Assembly (NCBI GenBank): GCA_937930495.1
Contig: CALGKL010000114.1
Location: 1 to 10,534 of the forward strand
Length of the DNA: 10,534 nucleotides
Origin: an uncultured Gloeocapsa sp.
Lineage (GTDB): Bacteria > Cyanobacteriota > Cyanobacteriia > Cyanobacteriales > Gloeocapsaceae
Direction: 5' to 3'
Below the pieces are notes generated by a model that did no database searches, was not told where the DNA came from, and worked only from the letters and a program-made list of their open reading frames with translations. The position numbers and the translations under genes were made by a program. Each line of letters begins with the position of its first letter. Within the stretch, counting starts at the first letter, position 1. Positions 1 to 7,260 of this stretch are shown here, piece after piece.

Positions 1-1
1 T

Positions 2-313
2 AAATTTGGTTTACGGGGTTTTAGTGAAGGATTGCGCGCCGAACTCCAACCCTATAATATTAAAGTCACTACCGTTTATCCCTTTTTTAGTCGAACCCCC
101 ATACTACAATCAGAGCGGTACGGCACATTAGCTCAACAAACAGATCCAGATTTTCCCAACCGAATTGCCACTAATCCCGTTAAGGTTATTAAGAAAATTA
201 TTCAGGGAATAAAAAGCGATCGCCCGGAAATCTTCCCCGATATTTATGCTCAAAGTATCTCTTTACTTGAGCGTTATTTTCCCAAATTAGTCAATCGGTT
301 TTCTCGACTTTAA
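2..313 (+). CDS. Short-chain dehydrogenase/reductase, C-terminal part (5' end outside window)
   Basis: This is the last 103 codons of a classical SDR oxidoreductase; the frame is open from the window edge and stops with TAA at 311-313. The first visible residues, KFGLRGFSEGLRAEL, match the segment that starts with the lysine of the YxxxK active site. That lysine would be the codon at 2-4, with the tyrosine just off the window. The next stretch, NIKVTTVYPFFSRTPI, is the strand and loop that normally reads 'ikVtvvxPGxvxTp' and closes over the nicotinamide; here the usual PG is PF. The tail (SDRPEIFPDIYAQ, then a leucine-rich helix) resembles the C-terminus of the COG0300/COG4221 type of SDR. 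The substrate and the NAD(H)/NADP(H) preference cannot be read, because the Rossmann glycine motif lies outside. An internal TTG at 32 is not a start. The gene converges on the minus-strand gene ending at 320, only 6 bp away, with no visible terminator between them. Confidence 0.85.
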   Translation, partial: KFGLRGFSEGLRAELQPYNIKVTTVYPFFSRTPILQSERYGTLAQQTDPDFPNRIATNPVKVIKKIIQGIKSDRPEIFPDIYAQSISLLERYFPKLVNRFSRL

Positions 314-319
314 GCAAGA

Positions 320-1549
320 CTAAGTAAAAAACAAGATTAAACCCTGTAATAAACCAATCACAAAGCCTAAAATACCTCCTAAATTAACGATCGCCTGTAA
401 CTCACTTTTAACTATCCCTTGAATAGCCAATTCCAAATCAGCAGCTGAAGTTGATTTAACGCGATCGATAATTACCTGATCTATAGCTAAAATAGGAATA
501 GCTTGGGCGACAATTTTCTCCAAATCCTCCTCGAGATACCTTTCTAGAATCAGAGCAAATTCCTGACTAATTAATTCTAAAGAACTATTAACCGCCGCCG
601 AAGCTTGTAACCGATTAATAATAACTATCGCCACACTATCCCAATCAATAGATTGACCAAATCCTTGGATAAACTGTGAGCCTTTTTCTTGGACATAACT
701 CTGTACAGTTTGTCTAATAGTAGCGCGCAATTGTCTAACTGTAGATACCGGTAAATTTTGCAAAGATAAATTTTTAAACCACAATCGCAAATGATTGCGC
801 ACTTCCAAAGACAATAACAACTCCTGAAGACGAGTATTAGCGACCTCTTTCTCATCCAAACAGAAACTACGCAAACGGGTTAACGCATTGCGTACCCCAA
901 ATAAATTAGCTACAACCCAATAAGTACCACTAGTTTTCTCTCTAAACCCCTCATCAATGACTTGGATATTGCGATCGCTGAGAAACTCAATCAAAACTTG
1001 ACGCAAAGTTTCCGGAGGAATAACCACATCTAACAACCATTCCGTCAATTGTTTAGCTTGTAAATCCGTTAATTGAAACTCTAATAAAATCTGGTCAAAA
1101 ATTTGATTAATTTGAGTTTCTAAAAAATCCTCTCGACGGGATAAAGCTTTTAACAGACGTGGTAAAGACTCACTAAACAAATCCCGCAGAATTTCCGCTA
1201 GGATTTTCGCTGTTTTTTGTTCTTTATCATTACGAACCTGTTTGAGGGCTGATTGTAACAACCAAAGAATCGCTCCCTGGACTCTTTCGGTTTGTAGTAA
1301 ACGTCTAGCTAAATTTTGTAACTCCGCTGGTGTTAATAAAGACCCCATAATCGTATCAGCTACACGCTTAGCGAGACGTTCTTGATTACGGGGTATTAAT
1401 CCGGGGGTAAAGGGTAATCTCTGCTTGCCAATATAAATAGTTTTGTAGGGACGAAACAACATTTTGATGGCTACATCATTGGTAAAATAGCCAATTATTG
1501 CTCCTGCAAGTGGAGGAATTACCAGTGTTGATATCTCAATTAACTCCAA
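320..1549 (-). CDS. UPF0754/DUF445 family membrane protein
   Basis: This is a 409-residue protein of the DUF445/UPF0754 family, related to Bacillus YheB; the biochemical function is unknown. The family signature is at the N-terminus: a hydrophobic segment (about residues 7-24, [18 protein letters not shown]), then MLFRPY, and then [16 protein letters not shown] (about residues 45-60). The middle (about 70-385) is largely helical and charged. A second hydrophobic segment lies at the very end (about 389-408, [18 protein letters not shown]). This suggests a protein anchored in the membrane at both ends with a large soluble helical domain between. The start is TTG at 1549-1547. An in-frame TAA lies three codons upstream, no ATG occurs before residue 30, and a later start would remove the conserved N-terminal motif. 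No good Shine-Dalgarno precedes the TTG. The gene is divergent from the protease gene across about 100 bp. Family assignment is firm and role is unknown. Confidence 0.9.
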   Translation of the reverse strand: MELIEISTLVIPPLAGAIIGYFTNDVAIKMLFRPYKTIYIGKQRLPFTPGLIPRNQERLAKRVADTIMGSLLTPAELQNLARRLLQTERVQGAILWLLQSALKQVRNDKEQKTAKILAEILRDLFSESLPRLLKALSRREDFLETQINQIFDQILLEFQLTDLQAKQLTEWLLDVVIPPETLRQVLIEFLSDRNIQVIDEGFREKTSGTYWVVANLFGVRNALTRLRSFCLDEKEVANTRLQELLLSLEVRNHLRLWFKNLSLQNLPVSTVRQLRATIRQTVQSYVQEKGSQFIQGFGQSIDWDSVAIVIINRLQASAAVNSSLELISQEFALILERYLEEDLEKIVAQAIPILAIDQVIIDRVKSTSAADLELAIQGIVKSELQAIVNLGGILGFVIGLLQGLILFFT

Positions 1550-1587
1550 TTTAGTTTAAGGCAATCATCTACTGTTTTTTTCTATTC

Positions 1588-1606
1588 TAGCTTGTTAGCT
1601 AAGCTA
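1588..1606. repeat. Inverted repeat TAGCTT-N7-AAGCTA in divergent intergenic region
   Basis: A perfect 6-bp inverted repeat with a 7-bp spacer (GTTAGCT) lies in the 100-bp region between the divergent UPF0754 and subtilase genes. It could be an operator for a dimeric regulator or a small hairpin. Poor -10-like hexamers flank it: TATCCT at 1605-1610 on plus, and TAGAAT read on minus from 1589 to 1584. No matching -35 boxes are clear. The function is inferred from position only. Confidence 0.3.
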
Positions 1607-1649
1607 TCCTAGTAATTAGACCCAAAAAGATTACAGAGAGTAGGTGTCT

Positions 1650-3416
1650 ATGCGGAGATTACTCATCCTAGTATTGTTTTTAGTTGGTTTAGGATTTGCT
1701 CTAGCTAACTTTCCTGGACTCGCCCAACAGGGAGAATTTGACTCTATTATTATCAATTTTCGGGAAGATTTACCCAAAACCGAAATCAGAGATAAAATTC
1801 AATTCCTCTCAACCAAATATGACCAAGAGATTAACCTCAACAGTGTTTTTAGCATCGAAGATAATATTTACATTCTCAGGGGAGATAAACAACTAATTAA
1901 GACCTTGCGTAAATCGCCCCTAAAACAACTGACCGAATATATCGAGCCTAATTACATTTATAATATACTAGAAGTACCAAACGATCCTGACTATAGCAAA
2001 CAGTGGAATTTGCGTAGTATAAACGTCGAACAGGCTTGGGATGAAACCAAAGGAGAAGGGGTGATAGTCGCTGTCATCGATACAGGAGTTAGCCGAGTAC
2101 CCGATCTCCAACAGACCGAATTTGTTCCCGGTTATGATTTTGTCAACAATCGAACACAAGTTAACGATGACGTCGGACATGGAACCCACGTAGCCGGAAC
2201 TATTGCTCAATCTACGAATAATAACTATGGAGTAGCAGGAATAGCCTACCAAGCCAAAATCATGCCCATTAAAGTCCTCGGTACAGGTGGGGGTACGGTA
2301 GCCGACATCGCCGAAGGGATCCGCTTCGCCGCCGATAATGGCGCACAAGTGATTAACATGAGTTTAGGTGGCGGTGGAGAAAGTCAACTCATGGCTGAAG
2401 CGATTAACTATGCTTACGATAAAGGAGTTGTGATTGTAGCAGCAGCGGGTAACGCTAATCAAAATGCGGCCGCCTACCCCGCGCGATATCCTAAAGTTAT
2501 TGGGGTTTCTGCTTTAGACGCAGCGGGAAATAGAGCTGAATATTCTAACTTTGGTGCAGGAGTAGATATAGCCGCACCAGGAGGAGGAAAAGAAGATAAA
2601 ATCCTGCAAAATACCATCGACCCCACCACGGGTAAATCTGTATTTGTCGGTTACCAGGGAACAAGTATGGCTGCACCCCACGTCGCGGGAGTAGCAGCAA
2701 TGCTCAAAAGTATCGGCGTTGAAGACCCAGGGGAGATCCTCAATATCTTAAAACAATCAGCACGCAAGGTTGATTCGGATCCTCTTAACGAATATGGTGC
2801 AGGACAATTAGACGCAGGAGCCGCAGTTAAATTAGCTTTACGAGGAAAATTGAGTTTTCGTGACTTTTTCCGTTGGGTAAGAGATAATGGCTATCTTAAT
2901 CCTCGTTTTTGGATTGATGGTGGTGCGGTGGCTTTATTGCCTAAAATAGCGATGATGCTAGGTTCTTATCTATTAGCTTGGTTATTGCGCTACTATTTCC
3001 CCTTTGGTTGGAGTTGGTCTCTGAGTAATGGGCTAATTTTTGGTAGCTCTGGTTTATTCTTGTTAAAAGGTTTCTATATCTTTGATTTACCCCAATGGCC
3101 ATTTCGAGTCATGGGTAGTTCTCTAGCTGAGTTGGGTAATGCTATCGGTGGGACACCTGAGTTAAACCCCTTGTTTGCTAGTGTCTTGATCCCCTTTTTA
3201 TTGATTGGTTTATTATCGGGGATTCCTTCGGGTAAACGGTTCGCTATCGGTTGTACTCTAGGGATGACCGTAGCTTTAGCGGTTACAGCTTTTAGTTCTC
3301 CCCATCTCTGGTTATTGGGTTCAGGGGCGATCGCTCAGGGTTTTCTGATCGTTAACGCTTTACTCTGTTTTGGCTTAGCCTATCTAGCTAGTCAAGGAGA
3401 ACCAAAAACCCTATGA
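1650..3416 (+). CDS. Membrane-anchored S8 subtilisin-family serine protease
   Basis: A subtilase of 588 residues from the ATG at 1650. An in-frame GTG at 1644 is less likely, because it lies inside the SD-like AGGTG (1642-1646) that serves the ATG. Numbering from the ATG: signal peptide at 1-26 (MRRLLILVLFLVGLGFALA); a prodomain-like region at about 29-108; then the catalytic domain with D144 (AVIDTG), H177 (GHGTHVAG), oxyanion N268 (AAAGN) and S339 (GTSMAAPHVAG). All key residues are present, so activity is expected. From about residue 425 to 580 the protein continues as a hydrophobic region with about five predicted membrane spans, ending LASQGEPKTL. Most secreted subtilases lack this tail. 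The topology implies a protease domain outside the plasma membrane (or in a thylakoid lumen), tethered by its C-terminus. The stop overlaps the next gene's start (ATGA at 3413-3416), which suggests translational coupling. The substrate is unknown. Confidence 0.93.
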   Translation: MRRLLILVLFLVGLGFALANFPGLAQQGEFDSIIINFREDLPKTEIRDKIQFLSTKYDQEINLNSVFSIEDNIYILRGDKQLIKTLRKSPLKQLTEYIEPNYIYNILEVPNDPDYSKQWNLRSINVEQAWDETKGEGVIVAVIDTGVSRVPDLQQTEFVPGYDFVNNRTQVNDDVGHGTHVAGTIAQSTNNNYGVAGIAYQAKIMPIKVLGTGGGTVADIAEGIRFAADNGAQVINMSLGGGGESQLMAEAINYAYDKGVVIVAAAGNANQNAAAYPARYPKVIGVSALDAAGNRAEYSNFGAGVDIAAPGGGKEDKILQNTIDPTTGKSVFVGYQGTSMAAPHVAGVAAMLKSIGVEDPGEILNILKQSARKVDSDPLNEYGAGQLDAGAAVKLALRGKLSFRDFFRWVRDNGYLNPRFWIDGGAVALLPKIAMMLGSYLLAWLLRYYFPFGWSWSLSNGLIFGSSGLFLLKGFYIFDLPQWPFRVMGSSLAELGNAIGGTPELNPLFASVLIPFLLIGLLSGIPSGKRFAIGCTLGMTVALAVTAFSSPHLWLLGSGAIAQGFLIVNALLCFGLAYLASQGEPKTL

Positions 3417-3634
3417 GCATTAAAGTAACCGGAACGATTATCTATCAAAATTTAGGCGTAGGAACTTGGGCTTTGGTTACCCCTGAGCAAGAAACCTATG
3501 AGCTCAAAGATCCCCCTACTCCTTTACGTCAATCGGGCTTAAAAGCAACCCTAGAAGGAATTATCAGAGACGATATCATGACTGTAGCCATGATTGGTCC
3601 TGTCTTAGAAATAAAGTCCTTTAGGATTGACTAA
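3413..3634 (+). CDS. Small conserved-looking beta-rich protein coupled to the subtilase
   Basis: A 73-residue protein whose ATG overlaps the stop of the protease gene by 4 bp (ATGA), so the two are almost certainly cotranscribed and translationally coupled. It has no signal peptide and no membrane segment. The pattern KVTGTIIYQNLGVGTWALVTPEQETYEL, then LKATLEGIIRDDIMTVAMIGPVLEIKSF, alternates hydrophobic and polar residues. The order resembles a five-strand OB-fold, with 'G-T-I/W-A-L' and 'A-T-L-E-G' strands as in small nucleic-acid- or ligand-binding barrels. The fold is inferred from this pattern and not from a recognised family. A short cytosolic OB-like protein paired with an exported protease is odd; it may assist an unrelated process and simply share the transcript. 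The coding call is supported by tight coupling and codon use like its neighbours. Confidence 0.8.
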   Translation: MSIKVTGTIIYQNLGVGTWALVTPEQETYELKDPPTPLRQSGLKATLEGIIRDDIMTVAMIGPVLEIKSFRID

Positions 3635-3638
3635 GGCT

Positions 3639-3671
3639 AAAAACCACAAAAAAGCTCCCCAATCGGGGAGC
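3639..3671. terminator. Strong hairpin with A-tract upstream (best polarity is minus strand)
   Basis: A perfect 7-bp stem (GCTCCCC 3654-3660, loop AATC, GGGGAGC 3665-3671) lies 20 bp after the stop of the 73-residue gene. On the plus strand it is followed by AAGGGGATTATTT, which is not a good U-tract. On the minus strand it is followed by TTTTTTGTGGTTTTT, a textbook intrinsic terminator. It probably ends the protease operon weakly on plus and stops any antisense transcript efficiently on minus. Confidence 0.65.
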
Positions 3672-3682
3672 AAGGGGATTAT

Positions 3683-3713
3683 TTGGCTTAGATTGGGAGG
3701 TAGGTAATATAAT
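3683..3713 (+). promoter_or_regulatory. Candidate sigma-70-type promoter for the DUF937-like gene
   Basis: A consensus -10 box TATAAT is at 3708-3713, preceded by TTGGCT at 3683-3688 (4 of 6 matches to TTGACA) with a 19-bp spacer, slightly longer than ideal. Transcription would start near 3720 and leave a leader of about 27 nt before the ATG at 3747. It lies downstream of the hairpin at 3654-3671, so the gene appears to be its own unit. Confidence 0.5.
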
Positions 3714-3746
3714 AAGCTCAAAACTAGTTAATTAGGTCAAATAGCT

Positions 3747-4277
3747 ATGGGACTTTTTTTTGATGTCTTAAGTTCGATTAATAACCCTAACCAAGGGGGA
3801 AGTATCGAACAACTCAGTCAAATCACTAACACCGTAAACGAACTAACCAGCAACAATGGCTTGAATCCTTCAGCGATGCAGGGTATTATGTCATCCCTGG
3901 GACCTCTGTTACGTCCTGTCCTCAAAGAACAAATGACGGGTGGTAATAACCCCCTAGATAATGTGATGGGACAATTAACCGGTGGTGGTAATACTGGTTT
4001 AGGTGGTCTTGAGTCAATTTTTACAGGTCCAGTACAAACACAAATAGTCAATACCATAGCTCAAAAAACGGGTTTAGATAGTGCTATGTTACAGGGAATC
4101 ATTCCCAAACTATTACCCGTAGTCATGGGGTTACTGAATATGGGTAAAACTACTGGTGGAACGGGAGCGGGAAGTAACCCTCTCCTTAATGCTTTCTTGG
4201 ATAGCGATAAAGATGGTGATGTAGATTTAGGGGACGTATTTAAATTTGCCAATCGTTTTCTCAATCCAGTAAGTTAA
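3747..4277 (+). CDS. DUF937-like protein with C-terminal EF-hand/dockerin-like calcium loop
   Basis: A 176-residue protein rich in Gly, Asn, Leu and Met, with no signal peptide. Two similar units stand out: residues about 36-59 (NGLNPSAMQGIMSSLGPLLRPV) and about 107-130 (TGLDSAMLQGIIPKLLPVVMGLL). This repeating 'L-x-x-x-(M/L)-Q-G-I-(I/M)-x-x-L-x-P' helix pair is typical of DUF937/YidB-like proteins. Gly-rich linkers separate the parts (GGNNP, TGGGNTGLGG, TTGGTGAGSN). Residues 152-163, DSDKDGDVDLGD, form a complete 12-position EF-hand loop with Asp at 1, 3, 5, 9 and 12 and Gly at 6; a short helix (VFKFANRFL) follows. A single loop with Asp at position 12 is more like a dockerin-type or unpaired calcium site than a calmodulin pair. 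The ATG at 3747 has a weak AGG 10 nt upstream. Family assignment is from pattern recognition; calcium binding is inferred and cellular role unknown. Confidence 0.82.
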   Translation: MGLFFDVLSSINNPNQGGSIEQLSQITNTVNELTSNNGLNPSAMQGIMSSLGPLLRPVLKEQMTGGNNPLDNVMGQLTGGGNTGLGGLESIFTGPVQTQIVNTIAQKTGLDSAMLQGIIPKLLPVVMGLLNMGKTTGGTGAGSNPLLNAFLDSDKDGDVDLGDVFKFANRFLNPVS

Positions 4278-4290
4278 TTAACCCAATAGT

Positions 4291-4311
4291 GATCCCTCCT
4301 GGTGAGGGATC
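4291..4311 (+). terminator. Hairpin after the DUF937-like gene, weak U-tract
   Basis: A perfect 8-bp stem (GATCCCTC 4291-4298, loop CTGGT, GAGGGATC 4304-4311) lies 13 bp after the TAA of the DUF937-like gene. TAAAATAAAAAG follows rather than a T-run, so it is a poor intrinsic terminator. It may instead stabilise the 3' end of the upstream mRNA or sit in the hslO leader. Confidence 0.4.
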
Positions 4312-4343
4312 TAAAATAAAAAGAAAGTAAATTTAAAGGAATC

Positions 4344-5249
4344 ATGGCAGATCAACTAATCAAAGCCACAGCAGCTGATGGTGGTATTAGAGCGGTAGCA
4401 ACTATCACCAATCGAGTCAGCGAGGAAGCGCGTCAAAGACATAATCTCTCCTACGTAGCCACAGCAGCTTTAGGGAGAGCAATGTCTGCGGGTTTGTTAT
4501 TGGCTTCTAGTATGAAAACAGAAGCTTCTCGAGTCAACATTCGCATTAAAGGGAATGGACCATTAGGTGGTTTACTAGTTGATGCTGGAGTAGATGGCAC
4601 AGTCAGAGGGTATGTTAATAACCCTAGGGTAGAACTTCCCCCCAATGGGATAGGGAAATTAGATGTAGGAGGAGCGATCGGTAAACAGGGGTATCTCTAC
4701 GTGGTTAGGGATGTCGGTTATGGTTACCCCTATTCTAGTACCGTAGAATTAGTCTCGGGAGAAGTGGGCGAGGATATCGCTAATTATCTGGTTAACTCTG
4801 AACAAACTCCTTCGGCTTTATTAGTTGGGGTATTCGTGGGCGCCGAAGGTGTTACTGCTTCGGGAGGATTATTATTACAAGTAATGCCCAAAGCTGCTCA
4901 AGATGAGAGTCTGGTAGCACTCCTAGAATCTAGAGTCAGTAAATTAAGAGGATTTACCAATCTGTTGCGAGATGGTTATACCATCCCCACCATTTTCCAA
5001 GAGTTATTGGGGGATTTAGGGTTAAATATCTTACCGGAGGTACAATTAGTCCGTTTTGATTGTAGTTGTTCTTTGGAAAGGATGTTAGGTGCTCTGAAAA
5101 TGTTGGGAGAAGCTGAGTTACAAGATATGATCGAAAAAGATAACGGTGCTGAAGCTACCTGTCATTTTTGTAACCAGGTTTATCAAGCTAGTGGGGAAGA
5201 ATTAGCTCAATTAATCGCTGATTTGAAAACTGCTGATAGTCTCGGATAG
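4344..5249 (+). CDS. hslO: Hsp33 redox-regulated molecular chaperone
   Basis: A 301-residue cytosolic holdase that is switched on by oxidative unfolding stress and protects proteins from aggregation. The N-terminal core (about residues 3-180) has the family's typical MADQLIKATA start, RHNLSYVATAALGRAM at about 32-47, GNGPLGGL at 70-77 and GYVNNP at 89-94. The C-terminal redox switch is intact: C240-x-C242 (FDCSCSLERM) and C273-x-x-C276 (TCHFC), 30 residues apart. In the reduced state these four cysteines bind one zinc; on oxidation they form two disulfides and release the linker. Length fits the family (about 290-300). The ATG at 4344 follows AAGGA at 4336-4340. The gene lies alone between the DUF937-like gene and a convergent minus-strand gene. 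Nothing is missing or odd. Confidence 0.97.
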   Translation: MADQLIKATAADGGIRAVATITNRVSEEARQRHNLSYVATAALGRAMSAGLLLASSMKTEASRVNIRIKGNGPLGGLLVDAGVDGTVRGYVNNPRVELPPNGIGKLDVGGAIGKQGYLYVVRDVGYGYPYSSTVELVSGEVGEDIANYLVNSEQTPSALLVGVFVGAEGVTASGGLLLQVMPKAAQDESLVALLESRVSKLRGFTNLLRDGYTIPTIFQELLGDLGLNILPEVQLVRFDCSCSLERMLGALKMLGEAELQDMIEKDNGAEATCHFCNQVYQASGEELAQLIADLKTADSLG

Positions 5250-5251
5250 GT

Positions 5252-5285
5252 AAAAAAAAAATCCCCGTGTCTTTGGACGCGGGAT
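5252..5285 (-). terminator. Intrinsic terminator of the minus-strand ALDH/secreted-protein unit
   Basis: Read on minus, ATCCCGCGTC-CAAA-GACAC(G)GGGAT forms a stem of about 10 bp with one bulged base and one wobble pair (5261-5285), followed by a run of ten T's (plus-strand A's at 5252-5261). It begins 7 bp after the stop of the minus-strand gene at 5293. It sits immediately beyond the convergent hslO stop. Confidence 0.88.
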
Positions 5286-5292
5286 AAACGGT

Positions 5293-5730
5293 TCAATCAT
5301 CATCTGTAATGGTAATTTCTAGACTGTAATCAGAGCGTAGATGCTCAAAATTAGTATTGACAAAAGGCATTAGAAAAACGCGTATTATATAATCACCACT
5401 TTCGGGAAGAAATAGCCGAAATACATCCCCTCCCATCTTAAAACTGTTAAAAATAGGTCTTGGGGTTTTACCAGCAATGGCGATCTCAAAATTAGTGCCT
5501 ACATAACCACTCCTCAGGATGATGCTCATGTATTGTCCTTCACGAGCATTGACCAAATATACTACTTCTTCATCGACTCTAATTGAACCTGTAATTACTT
5601 TACTGAAAGTGCCACTCTCGAATTGAACCCTCTCTGTGCGAGTATTATATTGTCCCCAAACCGGTGTAACTAAAATGGCCGGCGAACCGAGCAACGTAGC
5701 TAATAATAAAGATTGGGCAATTTTGCGCAT
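5293..5730 (-). CDS. Small secreted protein, PPC-like beta-sandwich (function unknown)
   Basis: A 145-residue protein with a clear Sec signal peptide (MRKIAQSLLLATLLGSPAILVTPVWG, likely cleaved near residue 26). The mature part is short, about 119 residues, and beta-rich: RVQFESGTFSKVITGSI, then EEVVYLVNAREGQYMSIILRS, NFEIAIAG, FRLFLPESGDYIIRVFL and SDYSLEITITDDD. The run 'x-Y-x-V-x-A-x-x-G-Q-x-M' followed later by 'L-P-x-S-G-D-Y-x-I-x-V' is what is seen in PPC-like (bacterial pre-peptidase C-terminal) jelly-roll domains and in small secreted proteins sometimes named after g-type lysozyme inhibitors. I infer a stand-alone domain of that kind in the periplasm or outside the cell. No cysteines are present. 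The gene lies 33 bp downstream of the aldehyde dehydrogenase on the same strand and shares its terminator, but no functional link is evident. The ATG at 5730 has no clear Shine-Dalgarno. Confidence 0.82.
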   Translation of the reverse strand: MRKIAQSLLLATLLGSPAILVTPVWGQYNTRTERVQFESGTFSKVITGSIRVDEEVVYLVNAREGQYMSIILRSGYVGTNFEIAIAGKTPRPIFNSFKMGGDVFRLFLPESGDYIIRVFLMPFVNTNFEHLRSDYSLEITITDDD

Positions 5731-5763
5731 TTTTGGTTTGGTTATTTAATCCAGTGGTCTATT

Positions 5764-7230
5764 TTAGACGAAATTAGGATCGATATTGATATAAATATCT
5801 TTTAACTCTGAATAAACGTCCAAAGCTTCTGTACCTGGTTCTCTCGTTCCATTACCTGACTGTTTAAACCCGCCAAAAGGCATATGGGGTTCGCTGCCAT
5901 AGGTACCACCATTAACTACAGCTACTCCGGCTTGGACCTTTTCACAAAAACGTATAGCTCTATGTAAGTTTTTTGTGTGAATAGAAGCGGTTAAACCATA
6001 GGGAGAGTTGTTAGCTAAAGCTAAAGCACTGTTAAAATCTGAAACAGAGTAGAGGATAGCAATCGGACCAAATAATTCGGTTTGGGAGATTTCCGCTTCG
6101 GGGGAAATATTCTCTAACAGGGTGGGTGCAAGATAATAACCATCTTTATGTTCACTATCGGTAAGGCGATCGCCCCCAATAAGGATTTTGGCACCCTTAG
6201 CTTTGGCCGTAGCGATCGCGCTTAACATTTGTTGTAATTGTCTATTATTAATCACAGGACCTAAATCATCGCTATCCTTTGGTCCTACTTTCAGTTGTTT
6301 AGTTTTTTCCAAGAGTAAATCCCGAAACTGATCATAGATAGACTCAAAGATAATTATCCTACTCCCGGCGGCGCAACGTTGTCCCGCGTTACTGAAAGCA
6401 GATAAAACAGTCCACTTCACCGCATTATCTAAATCCGCGTCATCACAGACGACCAGGGGGTTTTTCCCTCCCAATTCTAGGGAGATGCGTTTTAAACTAG
6501 GACCAGCTACTGCTTGGATTTTACGTCCTACCGCGGTAGAACCGGTAAAACTGATAACATCTATGTCAGGGTGAGCTACTAAAGGTGCGCCAGCTTCCTC
6601 TCCGTAACCTTGGATGATATTCAACACTCCCGGGGGTAGACCCGCTGCTTGGGCGATTTGACCAAAAATCCAGGCGGTAATGGGGGTATCCTCGGCCGCT
6701 TTGAGCACAGCAGTATTACCACAGATGAGAGCAGGGAAAACCTTCCAAGCGACGTTAGCGATGGGAGTATTAGCAGCGATAATTAACCCCGCTACGCCTA
6801 AAGGTTGACGAACGGTTAAAGCGTGTTTGTGGGGAACAGCACTCGTAGTAGTACGACCGTATAATCTTTGCCCTTCACTAGCGTAAAATAAACCAAGAGC
6901 GATCGCTCCTTGAGTCTCTCCCAAAGCAGAAGCATAAGATTTACCCGTTTCAGCAGCGACGATTTGAGCGATTTCCTCCTGTCTAGCTTTTAATCCCAAC
7001 ACCAAATCGTGGAGAATTTCCCCCCTTTTAACCGGTGGAATTTCCGACCAAGCTACCTGTTGTTTTCTGGCTACTTCTACAGCGATAGCCACATCCTCAG
7101 CTTGAGAGCGAGCTACTTGAGAGAGTATTTGACCATTACAGGGATTTAACTTGGTAAACCAAGCGCCCTTTTGAGAGGGGATTTCTTGACCATTAATCCA
7201 GTTACAAATCTGTTGGGGAAAATTAACCAT
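5764..7230 (-). CDS. NAD-type aldehyde dehydrogenase
   Basis: A 488-residue aldehyde dehydrogenase, which oxidises an aldehyde to the acid in the cytosol with NAD(P)+. Starting from ATG at 7230, the motifs are complete: N154 (ANTPIAN), K177 and E180 in LKAAE, the FTGSTAVG loop at 228-235, general base E252 (ELGGKNP), nucleophile C286 (NAGQRCAAG) and E385 (ELFGPI). The acid at position 180 is the feature that usually favours NAD over NADP. The C-terminal MPFGGFKQSGNGTREPG is typical of substrate-flexible members. Overall it resembles ketoglutarate-semialdehyde and related dehydrogenases, but the substrate cannot be fixed from sequence. The open frame extends upstream to 7317 with a hydrophobic stretch, but that part overlaps the start of sat on the other strand and gives 29 non-family residues, so I choose 7230; no good ribosome site is visible. 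The secreted-protein gene follows 33 bp downstream. Confidence 0.94.
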   Translation of the reverse strand: MVNFPQQICNWINGQEIPSQKGAWFTKLNPCNGQILSQVARSQAEDVAIAVEVARKQQVAWSEIPPVKRGEILHDLVLGLKARQEEIAQIVAAETGKSYASALGETQGAIALGLFYASEGQRLYGRTTTSAVPHKHALTVRQPLGVAGLIIAANTPIANVAWKVFPALICGNTAVLKAAEDTPITAWIFGQIAQAAGLPPGVLNIIQGYGEEAGAPLVAHPDIDVISFTGSTAVGRKIQAVAGPSLKRISLELGGKNPLVVCDDADLDNAVKWTVLSAFSNAGQRCAAGSRIIIFESIYDQFRDLLLEKTKQLKVGPKDSDDLGPVINNRQLQQMLSAIATAKAKGAKILIGGDRLTDSEHKDGYYLAPTLLENISPEAEISQTELFGPIAILYSVSDFNSALALANNSPYGLTASIHTKNLHRAIRFCEKVQAGVAVVNGGTYGSEPHMPFGGFKQSGNGTREPGTEALDVYSELKDIYINIDPNFV

Positions 7231-7260
7231 AGTTGTGAGAAAATAGGCAAGGACTGACAC

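Noticed and set aside
625..855. Minus-strand 76-codon open frame inside the UPF0754 gene
   Set aside because: It is out of frame within a conserved gene on the same strand, is Cys/Leu-rich and shows no motif.
1968..2348. Minus-strand 126-codon open frame inside the subtilase gene
   Set aside because: It lies opposite the conserved catalytic domain, has low-complexity Ile/Val/Ser composition and no ribosome site. It is a shadow of the real gene.
3654..3671. Riboswitch or CRISPR-like repeat at the GC-rich hairpin
   Set aside because: It is a single simple 7-bp stem with a 4-base loop, with no repeated units and no conserved aptamer architecture.
3818..4264. Two minus-strand open frames inside the DUF937-like gene
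   Set aside because: They mirror the Gly/Pro-rich sequence of the plus gene, have no family resemblance and no start signals.
4451..4645. Minus-strand 64-codon open frame inside hslO
   Set aside because: It is antisense to the conserved Hsp33 core and has no supporting signal.
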